Assembly: GCA_016790225.1 (NCBI GenBank)
Contig: JAEUOZ010000012.1
Coordinates: forward strand, 1-64,000
DNA from: Rubrivivax sp.
GTDB lineage: Bacteria; Pseudomonadota; Gammaproteobacteria; Burkholderiales; Burkholderiaceae
DNA: 64,000 nucleotides
Direction of reading: 5' to 3'
The position numbers and the translations under genes are program-made. Every line of letters begins with the position of its first letter. The stretch's first letter is position 1. A model generated the notes under the pieces. It had not been told where the DNA came from. It saw only the letters and a program-made list of their open reading frames with translations, and searched no databases. Positions 1 to 8,750 of this stretch are shown in pieces.

Positions 1-1
1 C

Positions 2-454
2 GACCGCCAGCGCAACCGCGTGGCCAGCTTCGTGGAGCGCGCACAGATGGCGGGCCACATGGAGATCACGGCAGGCGGCAAGGCGCGCGCCGGTGGCGGC
101 TTCTTCTACGAGCCCACCGTGATCGCGGGCGCGCGCCAGGAGGACGAGATCGTCAAGCGCGAGGTCTTCGGCCCGGTCGTCAGCCTGACCCGCTTCACCG
201 ATGCCGACCAGGCCGTCGCCTGGGCCAACGACTCTGACTACGGCCTGGCGTCCTCCGTCTGGACGCAGGACGTGGGCCGCGCGATGAAGGTGGCGCGCAA
301 GCTGCAGTACGGCTGTACCTGGATCAACACGCACTTCATGCTAGTCAACGAGATGCCGCACGGCGGCCTGAAGAGCAGCGGCTACGGCAAGGACATGAGC
401 CTGTATGCGCTGGAGGACTACACCGTGCCGCGCCACGTGATGGTCAAGCTCTGA
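2..454 (+). CDS. patD: Aldehyde dehydrogenase, C-terminal part (gamma-aminobutyraldehyde dehydrogenase-like)
   Basis: The gene enters from the left edge; only the last 150 codons are present, open from base 2 to the TGA at 452-454. The visible part is the end of the catalytic and oligomerization region of an NAD(P)+-dependent aldehyde dehydrogenase, with the family block EVFGPVV and the end block [20 protein letters not shown]. The combination of GCTWINTHF, this end block and the C-terminal HVMVKL closely matches my memory of E. coli PatD, which oxidizes 4-aminobutyraldehyde to GABA in putrescine breakdown. The catalytic Cys and NAD-binding site lie outside the window, so substrate is inferred from the C-terminus only; betaine aldehyde dehydrogenase is the main alternative. 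Confidence 0.8.
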   Translation, partial: DRQRNRVASFVERAQMAGHMEITAGGKARAGGGFFYEPTVIAGARQEDEIVKREVFGPVVSLTRFTDADQAVAWANDSDYGLASSVWTQDVGRAMKVARKLQYGCTWINTHFMLVNEMPHGGLKSSGYGKDMSLYALEDYTVPRHVMVKL

Positions 455-742
455 GCTGCGGCAGCCTGGCGCGGTCGTGCGCGGCCAGCGCGTCTGGTGC
501 GACTGTGAGTCTGTGCGCCGTTGCGGCGTCGCGCGCGGCGGCGGCCAGATCGGGCTGACGGCAGGTTCCGCAGGGACCCCTCGATCCACACATGGATCAG
601 GGGGGAGAAACCTCATCTCGTGTGATTGACCCCCTTCCGGGGGGAGCCTAGCGTTCGGGCTCGCGGGAAATCCAAGCTCGGCCGGCGCCTGTGGAGGCCA
701 GCCGAGGGGGTTTCGCTCCTCTTTGCTGTCCGAGCAGGTTTC

Positions 743-1957
743 ATGGAAGAACACATCAATCTCGTCTGGCTGTCCGTCTGTACAGCTCTCGTCTTCTTCA
801 TGCTGGCCGGCTTCGCGCTGGTCGAGGGCGGCCTGATGCGGGCCAAGAACTCGGTCAACGTGATCATGAAGATCTACCTGGGCACCTGCTTCGTGGGTGT
901 CAGCTTCTGGGCGCTCGGCCATGGCCTAACCTTCGGCGCGAGCGTCGGCGGCCTCTTCGGCAGCAGCGGCTTCATGCCCTCGGGCATGAGCGCCAAGGAG
1001 GGCGTCAGCCTGCTCTATCAGCTGATGTTCGCGACCATCGCCGTGACCATCGTCTCGGGCGCGCTGGCCGAGCGCATGCGCTACAGCGCCTACCTGGCCT
1101 TTGCGCTGCTGATGTCGGTGCTGATCTACCCGATCTATGCGCACTGGGCCTGGAACCCCAACGGCTGGCTGTCGCGCCTGGGTTTTGTGGATCTGGCCGG
1201 CGGCGGTGCGATCCATGCGGTTGGCGCCTGGTGTTCGCTGGCGGGCATCCTGGTGCTGGGTCCACGGCTCGGCCGCTTCGGGCGCAATGGCGAGGTGCGG
1301 GACATTCCCGGCCACAACCTGCCGATGGTGGCGCTGGGCGGCTTCATCCTGTGGATGGGCTGGCTGGGCTTCAACGGCGGCAGCATCATCGGCGTCGAGA
1401 AGGCCAACCTCGGCGACGTGCTGCTGAATACCTACCTGGGCGGCTGTGCCGGCGGCATCGGTGCGCTGGCCTACATGCGCTTTGCCGGCAAGCCCGTGCT
1501 GATGACTGCCGCCGTCAACGGCAGCCTGTGCGGCCTGGCCTCGCTGACCGCAGGCGCGGCCTCGCTGACGCCGGGTACCTCGCTGCTGATCGGCCTGGTG
1601 GGTGGCGCGCTGTGCACCTGGGGCGCCGAGAAGATCCGCAGCTGGCGCGTGGACGACTCGGTGGACGCGATTGCGGTGCACGGCCTGGGTGGCGTGTGGG
1701 GCCTGTTCGCCGTGGGCCTGCTGCACGCGGACGGGATGTTCGATCCGCAGCGCGTGGGCGTGCAGCTGCTGGGCATCGTGGCCTCGTTCCTGTGGGCCTT
1801 CCCGCTGGCCTGGATCTTCTTCAAGCTGATCGACCGCTACAGCGGGGCACGCGCGCCGACCTTGCACGAGCAGCGCGGCCTGGACTACACCGAACACCAC
1901 GAGATCGCATATCCGGAGTTCCAGGAATCGCCGGGCCAGCTGAAGATGGGGGGCTGA
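743..1957 (+). CDS. amtB: Ammonium transporter, Amt family
   Basis: Inner-membrane channel for ammonium/ammonia, 404 aa with about eleven hydrophobic segments. The start is the ATG at 743, which puts MEEHINLVWL directly before TM1; the upstream in-frame extension is not Amt-like. Key residues are visible: Asp150 in VDLAGGG, the twin pore histidines at about His158 (GAIHAVG) and His313 (AVHGLGG), and the ALAERMRYSA block after TM3. The cytoplasmic tail keeps the LDYTEHHE segment, which corresponds to the tail that interacts with GlnK in E. coli AmtB. No glnK lies next to it. A proline-rich gene follows after 4 bp and is probably cotranscribed. No clear sigma-54 promoter was found in 455-742, which holds a short GC-rich hairpin (CCCCC-TTCC-GGGGG, 630-643). 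Confidence 0.93.
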   Translation: MEEHINLVWLSVCTALVFFMLAGFALVEGGLMRAKNSVNVIMKIYLGTCFVGVSFWALGHGLTFGASVGGLFGSSGFMPSGMSAKEGVSLLYQLMFATIAVTIVSGALAERMRYSAYLAFALLMSVLIYPIYAHWAWNPNGWLSRLGFVDLAGGGAIHAVGAWCSLAGILVLGPRLGRFGRNGEVRDIPGHNLPMVALGGFILWMGWLGFNGGSIIGVEKANLGDVLLNTYLGGCAGGIGALAYMRFAGKPVLMTAAVNGSLCGLASLTAGAASLTPGTSLLIGLVGGALCTWGAEKIRSWRVDDSVDAIAVHGLGGVWGLFAVGLLHADGMFDPQRVGVQLLGIVASFLWAFPLAWIFFKLIDRYSGARAPTLHEQRGLDYTEHHEIAYPEFQESPGQLKMGG

Positions 1958-1961
1958 ACGC

Positions 1962-2870
1962 ATGGCCACGCATCACTCGCAACGCCGGCGCGCGGCCTGG
2001 GCTGTGCTGGCCCCGCTGCTGGACGAGGACTCGCTGATCGAGATCCTCTGGCTCCAGCACGACAGCATGCGCGGCGAATCGGTGTCGGACATCATCGCCT
2101 TCATCGACGCGGTCGCGGCGCGGCACCTGCTGGACGCAGCGCAGCGCAAGCGCCTGTACAGCAGCTTCTTCGATGCGCTGCGGCAGCCCGAAGCCACGCT
2201 GCCGATGGACCCTTGGCCGCTGATGCTGCAGACCCGCCCCTCCGCGGGCGGTCTGGCGGCGGCCGCACCGCGTGTCGGGCTCCCGCAGCCTGGCATCAGC
2301 CGTGCGCCCGTGGCGGCAGCGGCGCCGTGGAGCCAGCCGCCGGCCGCCCCGGTCTCGCAGCCACCGGCACAGCCCGTGGCACCGCCGGTGGCGGCTGCGG
2401 TGCCACAGCCGGCACCACAACCCGTGCTCCCGCCGCCGCCCCCGCCCGAACCTGCGCCGGCACCCATGGCCGCGCCGGTCGCTGCGTCTGAAGCGACTGC
2501 GCCCACGGCGGCAGCGACGCCTCAACAGGCCGTCTTCGGGGAGCTGGTCAGCGCGATGCTGGCCGGCGTGCGCCAGTTCCATCCGGACGCGATGGCCGAG
2601 CTGCTGGTTGACTGCCGCACACGCCTGGAACGTGCTGCCGTCTCGCCGGGCCTGCGCCAGGCGGCGCGCGACGCCCTGGTGACGCCCGGCGCGCAGGCCT
2701 GGCACCTGCAGGCCAGCGTGCGCGAGTTTTCCGCGCTGGCGCACGAGTTCTACATCGCGCTGTGCGAGACCCTGGGTCCGGTCGATGCCGACCATGTGCT
2801 GATGCAGGCGGTGCGCCACGCGGAGCGCCTGCCGCAGGCGCGCCAGGCGCCGCCCAGCCAGTTTCTCTGA
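1962..2870 (+). CDS. Hypothetical protein with long Pro/Ala-rich linker
   Basis: A 302-aa protein of unknown function, starting with ATG 4 bp after amtB, so probably cotranslated with it. Three parts are visible: an N-terminal helical region (about 1-85) rich in charged residues, a low-complexity Pro/Ala/Gln linker (about 95-185, including a run of seven prolines), and a C-terminal helical region (about 190-285). There is no signal peptide or membrane segment, so it should be cytoplasmic. No catalytic motif is recognizable. The linker resembles an extended tether between two interaction domains. A role with ammonium transport is suggested only by position. Confidence 0.7.
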   Translation: MATHHSQRRRAAWAVLAPLLDEDSLIEILWLQHDSMRGESVSDIIAFIDAVAARHLLDAAQRKRLYSSFFDALRQPEATLPMDPWPLMLQTRPSAGGLAAAAPRVGLPQPGISRAPVAAAAPWSQPPAAPVSQPPAQPVAPPVAAAVPQPAPQPVLPPPPPPEPAPAPMAAPVAASEATAPTAAATPQQAVFGELVSAMLAGVRQFHPDAMAELLVDCRTRLERAAVSPGLRQAARDALVTPGAQAWHLQASVREFSALAHEFYIALCETLGPVDADHVLMQAVRHAERLPQARQAPPSQFL

Positions 2871-2888
2871 GCCGAGGGCGCCCCAGCC

Positions 2889-3806
2889 TCAGCGGCGTGC
2901 GCGCGAGGCTTCTCGGGCGCGCTCGATGAATTCGGCGGCAGCGGGCTTCTGCCCCGAGCCGCGACGCCACACCAGGCCCACATCCACGGTGGGCAGGGCG
3001 TCGCGCAGCGCACGCACTTCGACGTGCTCCGCGTCCAGGGTCCAGGGGCGGTAGAGAAAGTCCGGCAGAACCGCCAGCGCAGCACCGGCGCCCACCAGCG
3101 AGCGCACGGCCTCCAGCGAGGTCGTGCGCAAGATGCTGCGGGGCTTGAGCTGGTGCCTCAGCCAGACGTTGCGCATCAGGTCATCGATGCGGTCAGCTTC
3201 CAGGATGATCTGGTCGCAGCCGGCGCAATCGGCCAGCGTCAGCTCCTCCTGTGCGCACAGCGGGTGGTTGCTGGACAGCCAGACGCGGTTCGGGCTTCGC
3301 GTGAGCGTCTCGGTCACCAGTGCCTGGGTGTCGCTGAGCGCATTGCTGACCATGATCGCCACGTCGATCTCGCCATTGATCAGCAGGTGCTCCAGGAAGC
3401 GGGGTTCATCTTCGGTGAGGAACAGCTCGACGGCCGGGCAGTGGCGCCGGTAGCGGCTGAACAGCTCGCTCAGGTAGTAGCCGGCCACCAGGCTCGTGAC
3501 ACCGATGGCCAGCGTGCCGCTGAGCCGGTTGGCGTCTTCCTCGGCCTGCAGCCGCGCGGCATCGGCCACGGCCGCGATCACCCGGCGCGCGCTCGCCAGG
3601 AAGCGGTGGCCCTGCGGCGTGAGCTGCATGCCGCGCGAGCTGCGCTCGAACAGCCGCGCGCCCAGCTCGTCCTCCAGCTCCAGCAGCGCCTGGGTGACAG
3701 CGCTCTGCGCGATCGCCAGCATGCGCGAGGCCGCGGCGACCGAGCCGCTCTCGGCCACGGCGATGAAGTAGCGGAACTGGCGCAGCGTGAGGTGACGGTG
3801 GTTCAT
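2889..3806 (-). CDS. LysR-family transcriptional regulator
   Basis: A 305-aa one-component regulator. Residues 1-60 form the winged helix-turn-helix of LysR proteins (LRQFRYFIAVAESGSVAAAS, then QSAVTQALLELEDELGARLF), followed by a linker helix and a two-lobed effector domain to the C-terminus. The start at 3806 gives MNHRHLTLRQF, the usual LysR beginning; an upstream in-frame extension adds 15 non-conserved residues. The gene lies tail-to-tail with the amtB operon and ends 18 bp from it. Its upstream neighbour parB faces the same way, so there is no divergent partner to suggest a target. Effector and regulon are unknown. Confidence 0.9.
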   Translation of the reverse strand: MNHRHLTLRQFRYFIAVAESGSVAAASRMLAIAQSAVTQALLELEDELGARLFERSSRGMQLTPQGHRFLASARRVIAAVADAARLQAEEDANRLSGTLAIGVTSLVAGYYLSELFSRYRRHCPAVELFLTEDEPRFLEHLLINGEIDVAIMVSNALSDTQALVTETLTRSPNRVWLSSNHPLCAQEELTLADCAGCDQIILEADRIDDLMRNVWLRHQLKPRSILRTTSLEAVRSLVGAGAALAVLPDFLYRPWTLDAEHVEVRALRDALPTVDVGLVWRRGSGQKPAAAEFIERAREASRARR

Positions 3807-3908
3807 GGCGGGCTCGCTGCGCTCCAGGCCTTCAGCCCATGGGCGATGCAAGCGCCGCGGCGCGCGCGCGGCCGCCGCCGGCCGCCCTGGGCGCTGCGAC
3901 GGGCGCGG

Positions 3909-4805
3909 TCAGGCGTCGCGGGCGCCCAGGCGCTCGAGCAGGCCGTTGAGCTCATCCAGTGACCCGAAGGCGATGGCGATCTCGCCGGCCTCGCCCCGGG
4001 CGCCTCGGCGCTGCACCCGGATCTCCACGCGCGCGGCCAGCCGATCGGCCAGCTGCTCTTCCAGCCGCGTGATGTCGCCTGATTTCTGGCGTTTGAGGCC
4101 CAGCGGGGCCTGGCGCCCGCTGCTGCCGGCGCGCGCGACGAGCTTTTCGGTATCGCGCACGCTGAGCTTGCGCGCCGCGACCTCGTTGGCCGAGAGGATC
4201 TGCTGGGCCGGCTCCAGCGCCAGCAGCGCACGCGCGTGGCCCATCTCCAGATCGCCCGCCATCAGCATCTGCTGCACCGGCGCGGCCAGCTTCAGCAGGC
4301 GCAGCAGGTTGCTGGCGGCACTGCGGGAGCGCCCGACGGCTTGCGCTGCCTGCTCGTGCGTGAGGCCAAATTCGTCGATCAGGCGCTGCAGCCCCTGCGC
4401 CTCTTCCAGCGGATTGAGATCCTCGCGCTGGATGTTCTCGATCAAGGCCATCACGGCGGCGGCCTCGTCGGCCACCTCGCGCACCAGCACCGGCACTTCG
4501 TCCAGGCCCGCCAGGCGCGAGGCGCGCACGCGGCGCTCGCCGGCGATGATCTCGTAGCGCCCACCGTCCAGCGGCCGCACGAGCACCGGCTGCATCACGC
4601 CCTGCGACTTGATGCTCTCGGCCAGCTCGTAGAGCGAGCCCTCGTCCATGCGCGTGCGGGGCTGGTAGCGACCTGGCTGCAACAGATCCAGCCGCAGCAC
4701 GCGCGGCGCGCCCTCATCGGCCGCCGCAGCGGCGACATCGCTGACCTTCGGCCCGAGCAGGGCTTCGAGTCCGAGGCCCAGGCCCTTGGGTTTTTTGCTT
4801 GCCAT
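3909..4805 (-). CDS. parB: Chromosome-partitioning protein ParB
   Basis: A 298-aa ParB/Spo0J protein that binds parS and spreads as a CTP-dependent clamp to organize and segregate the origin region. Features seen: the N-terminal [12 protein letters not shown] segment (the usual ParA-contacting end of chromosomal ParBs), the [14 protein letters not shown] block, the [12 protein letters not shown] box corresponding to the CTP-binding arginine motif, the helix-turn-helix ([20 protein letters not shown]) at about 165-190, and a C-terminal dimerization domain. The partner parA lies at 5913-6683, but argC on the opposite strand separates them. Two parS-like sites lie at 8077-8092 and 9058-9073. Confidence 0.96.
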   Translation of the reverse strand: MASKKPKGLGLGLEALLGPKVSDVAAAAADEGAPRVLRLDLLQPGRYQPRTRMDEGSLYELAESIKSQGVMQPVLVRPLDGGRYEIIAGERRVRASRLAGLDEVPVLVREVADEAAAVMALIENIQREDLNPLEEAQGLQRLIDEFGLTHEQAAQAVGRSRSAASNLLRLLKLAAPVQQMLMAGDLEMGHARALLALEPAQQILSANEVAARKLSVRDTEKLVARAGSSGRQAPLGLKRQKSGDITRLEEQLADRLAARVEIRVQRRGARGEAGEIAIAFGSLDELNGLLERLGARDA

Positions 4806-4943
4806 GGGGCCATTGTGACCGCTGCGGCGCGCGTGTCCGGCGTTGCGCCGCTGGCGGCGGCACTCGGCTTCCGGGTTTGCCGTATGCTTGCTTTCCGCCG
4901 GAGACCTGCAGTGTCCCGGGGTCTTTGCAGAAGAGGTTCAGCG

Positions 4944-5888
4944 ATGGCAGCAGCCAAGGTGTTTGTGGACGGCCAGGAAGGCACGACCGGTTTGCGCATC
5001 CACGAGGTGCTGGCCGGGCGCTCCGACGTGGACGTGCTGCGCATCGATCCCGAGCGCCGCAAGGATCCGGCCGAACGCGCGCGCTGGATGAATGCGGCCG
5101 ATGTGGTCTTCCTGTGCCTGCCGGACGCCGCGGCGCGCGAATCTGCCGCGCTGGTGAGCAATCCGTCCACGTGCATCATCGATGCCAGCACGGCGCACCG
5201 CACGGCGTCGCACTGGACCTTCGGCCTGGCCGAGCTGGCGCTGGGTCACCGCGAGGCCTTGCGCGCCAGCAAGCGCATCTCCAACCCCGGATGTCATTCG
5301 ACGGGATTCATCCTGCTGATGCGCCCGCTGGTCGATGCCGGCCTGGTGCCGCGCACGCTGCCGATCTCCGCCACCTCGATCACCGGTTATTCCGGCGGCG
5401 GCAAGAAGATGATCGAGCGCTACCAGGCCGGCGGCAATCCGGCCCTGCTCTCGCCGCGACCCTACGCACTGGGCCTGGCGCACAAGCACCTGCCGGAGAT
5501 GCAGGCGCACACCGGGCTGGCAAACAAGCCGCACTTTGTGCCCGTCGTGGGTGGCTTCTACAAGGGCCTGGCGGTGATGGTGCCGCTGCACCGGTCGCAG
5601 CTGGGCAGCGATGGCACGCCCGAGGCCATCCATGCCTGCCTGAGCACGCGCTATGCCGGTGAACGCTTCGTCCACGTGAAACCCTTGCGCGATCCGGCCA
5701 CGCTGGCCGAGGGCGAGTTCGATGTGCAGGCCTGCAACGACAGCAACCGCGCAGAGCTCTTTGTCTTCGGCAGCGAGGATCAGGTGCTGCTGGTCTGCCG
5801 CCTGGACAATCTGGGCAAGGGCGCGAGCGGCGCCGCCGTGCAGGCCATGAACATCCACCTGGGCGTGGACGAGGGCCTGGGCCTCTGA
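4944..5888 (+). CDS. argC: N-acetyl-gamma-glutamyl-phosphate reductase, short (type 2) form
   Basis: Third enzyme of arginine synthesis: NADPH-dependent reduction of N-acetylglutamyl phosphate to the semialdehyde. The 314-aa protein is the short class, with an N-terminal Rossmann segment ([18 protein letters not shown]) lacking the longer loop of the type 1 enzyme. The active-site cysteine is in [10 protein letters not shown], and the substrate-binding block is [16 protein letters not shown]. The ATG at 4944 has AAGAGG upstream; the longer open frame to the left runs through parB antisense and is not conserved. It stands alone between parB and parA on the opposite strand, converging on parA with 24 bp between stops. 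No other arg genes are near. Confidence 0.95.
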   Translation: MAAAKVFVDGQEGTTGLRIHEVLAGRSDVDVLRIDPERRKDPAERARWMNAADVVFLCLPDAAARESAALVSNPSTCIIDASTAHRTASHWTFGLAELALGHREALRASKRISNPGCHSTGFILLMRPLVDAGLVPRTLPISATSITGYSGGGKKMIERYQAGGNPALLSPRPYALGLAHKHLPEMQAHTGLANKPHFVPVVGGFYKGLAVMVPLHRSQLGSDGTPEAIHACLSTRYAGERFVHVKPLRDPATLAEGEFDVQACNDSNRAELFVFGSEDQVLLVCRLDNLGKGASGAAVQAMNIHLGVDEGLGL

Positions 5889-5912
5889 GCGTTGCGGGGC
5901 CGGCGGGGCGCG

Positions 5913-6683
5913 CTACCAGCGCCCCACCCGCTCCACCAGCTCGCGCGCAAACTCCACATAGGCCTGCGCGCCCTTGGAGGCCGGGTCGAACACGACGCCG
6001 GGCTGGCCGTAGCTCGGTGCCTCGGCCAGGCGCACGTTGCGCGGAATCACCGCGTTGAAGACCTTTTCGCCGAAGTGCGCCTTGAGCTGATCGCTCACCT
6101 GCGTCTGCAGCGTGATGCGGGGGTCGTACATCACCCGCAGCAGGCCGATGAGCTGCAGATCGCGGTTGAGGTTGGCGTGCACCTGCTTGATGGTGTTGAC
6201 CAGATCGGACAGGCCTTCCAGCGCGAAGTATTCGCACTGCATGGGCACGATCACGCCATGGGCGCTGCACAGGCCATTGAGCGTCAGCAGGCTCAGGGAC
6301 GGCGGGCAATCCACCAGCACGAAGTCATAGTCTTCGCGAGCCGCCGCCAGCGCGCCGCGCAGGCGCTCGTTGCGGCGCTCCAGCGAGACCAGTTCCACCT
6401 CGGCGCCGGCCAGCTCGCGGTTGGCGCCCAGGACGTCGTAGCCACCCTTGTCGCTGCGCTGGCGGGCTTCCCGGATGCTGCTGGACTCGAGCAGCACGTC
6501 ATAGACGCTGGGATCGAGCTGGCGCTTGTCGATGCCGGAACCCATCGTGGCGTTGCCTTGAGGATCGAGGTCCACGACCAGTACCCGCTGCCCCACTTGC
6601 GCCAGGCCGGCAGCGAGGTTGACCGTGGTGGTGGTCTTGCCGACGCCGCCTTTTTGGTTGGCCACACAGAAGATTCGCGTCAT
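5913..6683 (-). CDS. parA: Chromosome-partitioning ATPase ParA (Soj)
   Basis: A 256-aa Walker-type ATPase that moves ParB-parS complexes on the nucleoid. Seen directly: the deviant Walker A motif KGGVGKTTT at about residues 11-19, the switch I region with VVDLDPQGNAT, Walker B-like YDFVLVDCPPSL, and the C-terminal VFDPASKGAQAY typical of chromosomal ParA. The start ATG at 6683 overlaps the stop of the upstream lysE-like gene by 4 bp (ATGA), so translation is probably coupled. It is the last gene of the minus-strand run mnmG-rsmG-lipocalin-lysE-parA. A second, orphan ParA lies at 54284-55048. Confidence 0.96.
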   Translation of the reverse strand: MTRIFCVANQKGGVGKTTTTVNLAAGLAQVGQRVLVVDLDPQGNATMGSGIDKRQLDPSVYDVLLESSSIREARQRSDKGGYDVLGANRELAGAEVELVSLERRNERLRGALAAAREDYDFVLVDCPPSLSLLTLNGLCSAHGVIVPMQCEYFALEGLSDLVNTIKQVHANLNRDLQLIGLLRVMYDPRITLQTQVSDQLKAHFGEKVFNAVIPRNVRLAEAPSYGQPGVVFDPASKGAQAYVEFARELVERVGRW

Positions 6684-7294
6684 GTCGAGGTGCCGAGCTT
6701 GATGCCGAAGCCGATGAGAAGAACACCCGCCAGGCGCTCGAGCCCCCGGGCGAGTGAGCGGTGTCCGCGGATCTTGTGCGTGACCTGCTGGGCCAGGGCA
6801 CACAGCGCCAGACAATAGACCGCGGTGATGACGGCGATCGTGGCGGCCATGAAGGCGAAGGTCAGCAGGCCCTGGTGCTGGGCGCGGTCAATGAACAAGG
6901 GAAAGAAGGCCATGTAGAAGACGATCGCCTTGGGGTTGAGCAAGGTGATCAGAAAGGCCTGTTGCGCGTAGTGGCGCGGTTCGATGCGGATCACCGGCGG
7001 CGCGCCTGCGCGCGCGAGCAACAGCCTCAGCCCGATCCAGGCGAGGTAGGCCGCCCCACCCCATTGCACGGCCTGGAAGACCGCCGGGTGTGCAGCCAGC
7101 AAGGTGGCGACGCCGGCCACCGCCAGCCACAGCAGCACCTGGTCTCCGGCAATCACGCCAAACGTGGCCGCGCTGCCCGCGGCGAAGCCGCCCTTGGCTG
7201 TGGAGTTCAGCAGCGCCAGCGTGCCCGGCCCCGGCAGGGCGAGGAAGATCAGGATCGCGGCGCAGAAGGCTCCGTAGTCGGCAACGCCAAGCAT
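6680..7294 (-). CDS. LysE/RhtB-family amino acid exporter
   Basis: A 204-aa inner-membrane protein with about six hydrophobic segments. The family signature is clear near the N-terminus (LALPGPGTLALLNSTAKGG) and in the middle (LNPKAIVFYMAFFPLFI), both typical of LysE/RhtB translocators that export amino acids or related small molecules by exchange with protons. The substrate cannot be told from sequence. It sits between the lipocalin gene (36 bp gap) and parA (4-bp ATGA overlap), inside what is usually a housekeeping rsmG-parA-parB arrangement, so it is probably cotranscribed with them. Confidence 0.9.
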   Translation of the reverse strand: MLGVADYGAFCAAILIFLALPGPGTLALLNSTAKGGFAAGSAATFGVIAGDQVLLWLAVAGVATLLAAHPAVFQAVQWGGAAYLAWIGLRLLLARAGAPPVIRIEPRHYAQQAFLITLLNPKAIVFYMAFFPLFIDRAQHQGLLTFAFMAATIAVITAVYCLALCALAQQVTHKIRGHRSLARGLERLAGVLLIGFGIKLGTST

Positions 7295-7330
7295 GGGATG
7301 AGGATCGGACGGGCGTGGAAAGCGAGCGGG

Positions 7331-7960
7331 TCAGGACCGGGGCGCCGGTGTCGCGGCAGGTGCCGCGCGGGTGGACGGCTGGTGCGGATGAGCCGTCCAG
7401 CGCTGCAGATCGAAGCCCTGCTGGATGAGCTGGGAGCGTATCGCAGATTCGTCTTCGCCCGACAGGCTGGGCGTCCTGGAAAGCACCCAGAGGAAGCGGC
7501 GAGAGGGTTCGCTGACGACGGCGTAGCGCCCGTCCTCGGCACGCTGGACCACCCAGTAGTCGCCTCGGATCGGCAGCCACTGCAGCCAACCCGGCAGGAA
7601 GCTCACCTGCAGCTGGGCGGGCTTGAGTTGGTCCGCTTCCACCTTGCCCACCGGGCGCGCCTGCCCCACCGCGTCGTCCATCTGGCCATCGGCCTTGCGG
7701 CAGCGGTTGATGACCTCGATGCGGTCGCCCGGCAGCGCGCGGTAGGTGGCAGTCGTGTCGCTGAGGCACTGGCTCTGGAACCGGTTCGGAAAGAGCGCCA
7801 CCTGATACCAGGTGCCCTGATAGGTGCTGAGCGTCAGGGCAGGCAGTGACTGCAGCGGTGCGGTTTCGGGGGTGGGGCTCTGCGCCGACGCTGCGCCGGG
7901 GATCAGGGCGAGCGCTGCGGCGATGGCGGCGAAGAGCGATGCGAGGGAGGGAGTTGACAT
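7331..7960 (-). CDS. Secreted lipocalin-family protein (Blc-like)
   Basis: A 209-aa exported protein. An N-terminal signal peptide is visible (hydrophobic stretch about 8-25, cleavage likely after GAASA); there is no lipobox Cys, so it is probably soluble in the periplasm rather than lipid-anchored like E. coli Blc. The lipocalin GxW motif is at GTWYQVALF (about 49-57), and a later YWVVQR and VLSRTP correspond to other strands of the beta-barrel. The family binds small hydrophobic ligands, often fatty acids or lysophospholipids. It lies between rsmG and the lysE-like gene in the same orientation. The tail after about 190 is Pro/Ala-rich. Confidence 0.85.
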   Translation of the reverse strand: MSTPSLASLFAAIAAALALIPGAASAQSPTPETAPLQSLPALTLSTYQGTWYQVALFPNRFQSQCLSDTTATYRALPGDRIEVINRCRKADGQMDDAVGQARPVGKVEADQLKPAQLQVSFLPGWLQWLPIRGDYWVVQRAEDGRYAVVSEPSRRFLWVLSRTPSLSGEDESAIRSQLIQQGFDLQRWTAHPHQPSTRAAPAATPAPRS

Positions 7961-8015
7961 GGGGGCGAGTCAGGGTTGTCGGCGAGCCCCGCGGGCTGGC
8001 CAGGGTGTTGGGGCG

Positions 8016-8750
8016 TCAGGGAGGAGGGCGCATCCAGATCAGGCAGCGCTGGCTGTCGTTTCCCGGCCAGGTGATGTGTTCCACGTGAAACGTGGTCCGT
8101 GAGGCGTCGAGCGCCTGGAGTTCAGCGGTGGGCTCCACGCCCTTCATGGCCACCCAGACACCCTTCTCGGGAGCCAGCAGATGCCTTGTCCAGCCTGTGA
8201 AATCAAGCAGCGAGGCGAAGGCTCGCGACGTGATCACCCGGTAGCCCGGCGCAAACCGGTGCTGCTCCACCCGTGCGTGGACCGCCTCGCAATTGACCAA
8301 CCCCAACTCGACAATGGCCTGGCGAACAAAAGCGGCCTTCTTGGCCACGGCATCCAGGCAAGTGACCTGGACACGGGGCTCCAGCATCCCGATCACCAGG
8401 CCTGGCAGGCCACCGCCGCTGCCGACATCGAGCAGCTGCACGCCGTCCCCATCCTGAGCCAGTTCACGACGCAAAGCCGGCAGGACGGCGACACAATCGA
8501 CGACGTGCTGCTGAAGCGCCCGTTGGGGCTCCCGGATGCTGGTCAGGTTGTAGGTCTGGTTCCAGCGCAGCAACAGATCCCGGTAGGCGATCAACTGCGC
8601 GATCTGGTGCTCACTCAATCCCAGGCCCAGCGCCTCGGATACCTGCCCCAAGGTGGCCGCATCCGATGTCACTGCAGGCTCAGAGCTTGCGCCCGCAGGC
8701 AGTTCAGGCGGCATCGCGTTCGCCGTCGCTGCCCGTTGCGGCGACAGCAT
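8016..8750 (-). CDS. rsmG: 16S rRNA (guanine527-N7)-methyltransferase RsmG
   Basis: A 244-aa SAM-dependent methyltransferase that makes m7G527 in 16S rRNA. The SAM-binding motif [14 protein letters not shown] is at about 106-119, followed by [16 protein letters not shown] and the [10 protein letters not shown] block of the family. The start at 8750 has AAGGGA 4-5 bases upstream and overlaps the end of mnmG by 47 bp; a later ATG at 8714 would give the usual length but has no ribosome site. The codons near the 3' end also contain a parS-like site (8077-8092). The gene belongs to the conserved mnmG-rsmG-parA set. Confidence 0.95.
   Translation of the reverse strand: MLSPQRAATANAMPPELPAGASSEPAVTSDAATLGQVSEALGLGLSEHQIAQLIAYRDLLLRWNQTYNLTSIREPQRALQQHVVDCVAVLPALRRELAQDGDGVQLLDVGSGGGLPGLVIGMLEPRVQVTCLDAVAKKAAFVRQAIVELGLVNCEAVHARVEQHRFAPGYRVITSRAFASLLDFTGWTRHLLAPEKGVWVAMKGVEPTAELQALDASRTTFHVEHITWPGNDSQRCLIWMRPPP
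8077..8092. other. parS-like centromere site 1 (inside rsmG)
   Basis: TGTTCCACGTGAAACG matches the bacterial parS consensus TGTTTCACGTGAAACA at 14 of 16 positions. It lies in the last codons of rsmG, where it is read as part of FHVEH on the minus strand. ParB from 3909-4805 should bind here. Confidence 0.7.

Noticed and set aside
4236..4943. Upstream extension of the argC frame
   Set aside because: Antisense to parB; ArgC family starts at [11 protein letters not shown].
5660..5690. CACGTGAAAC half-site in argC
   Set aside because: Only one half of a parS palindrome; three mismatches on the other half.
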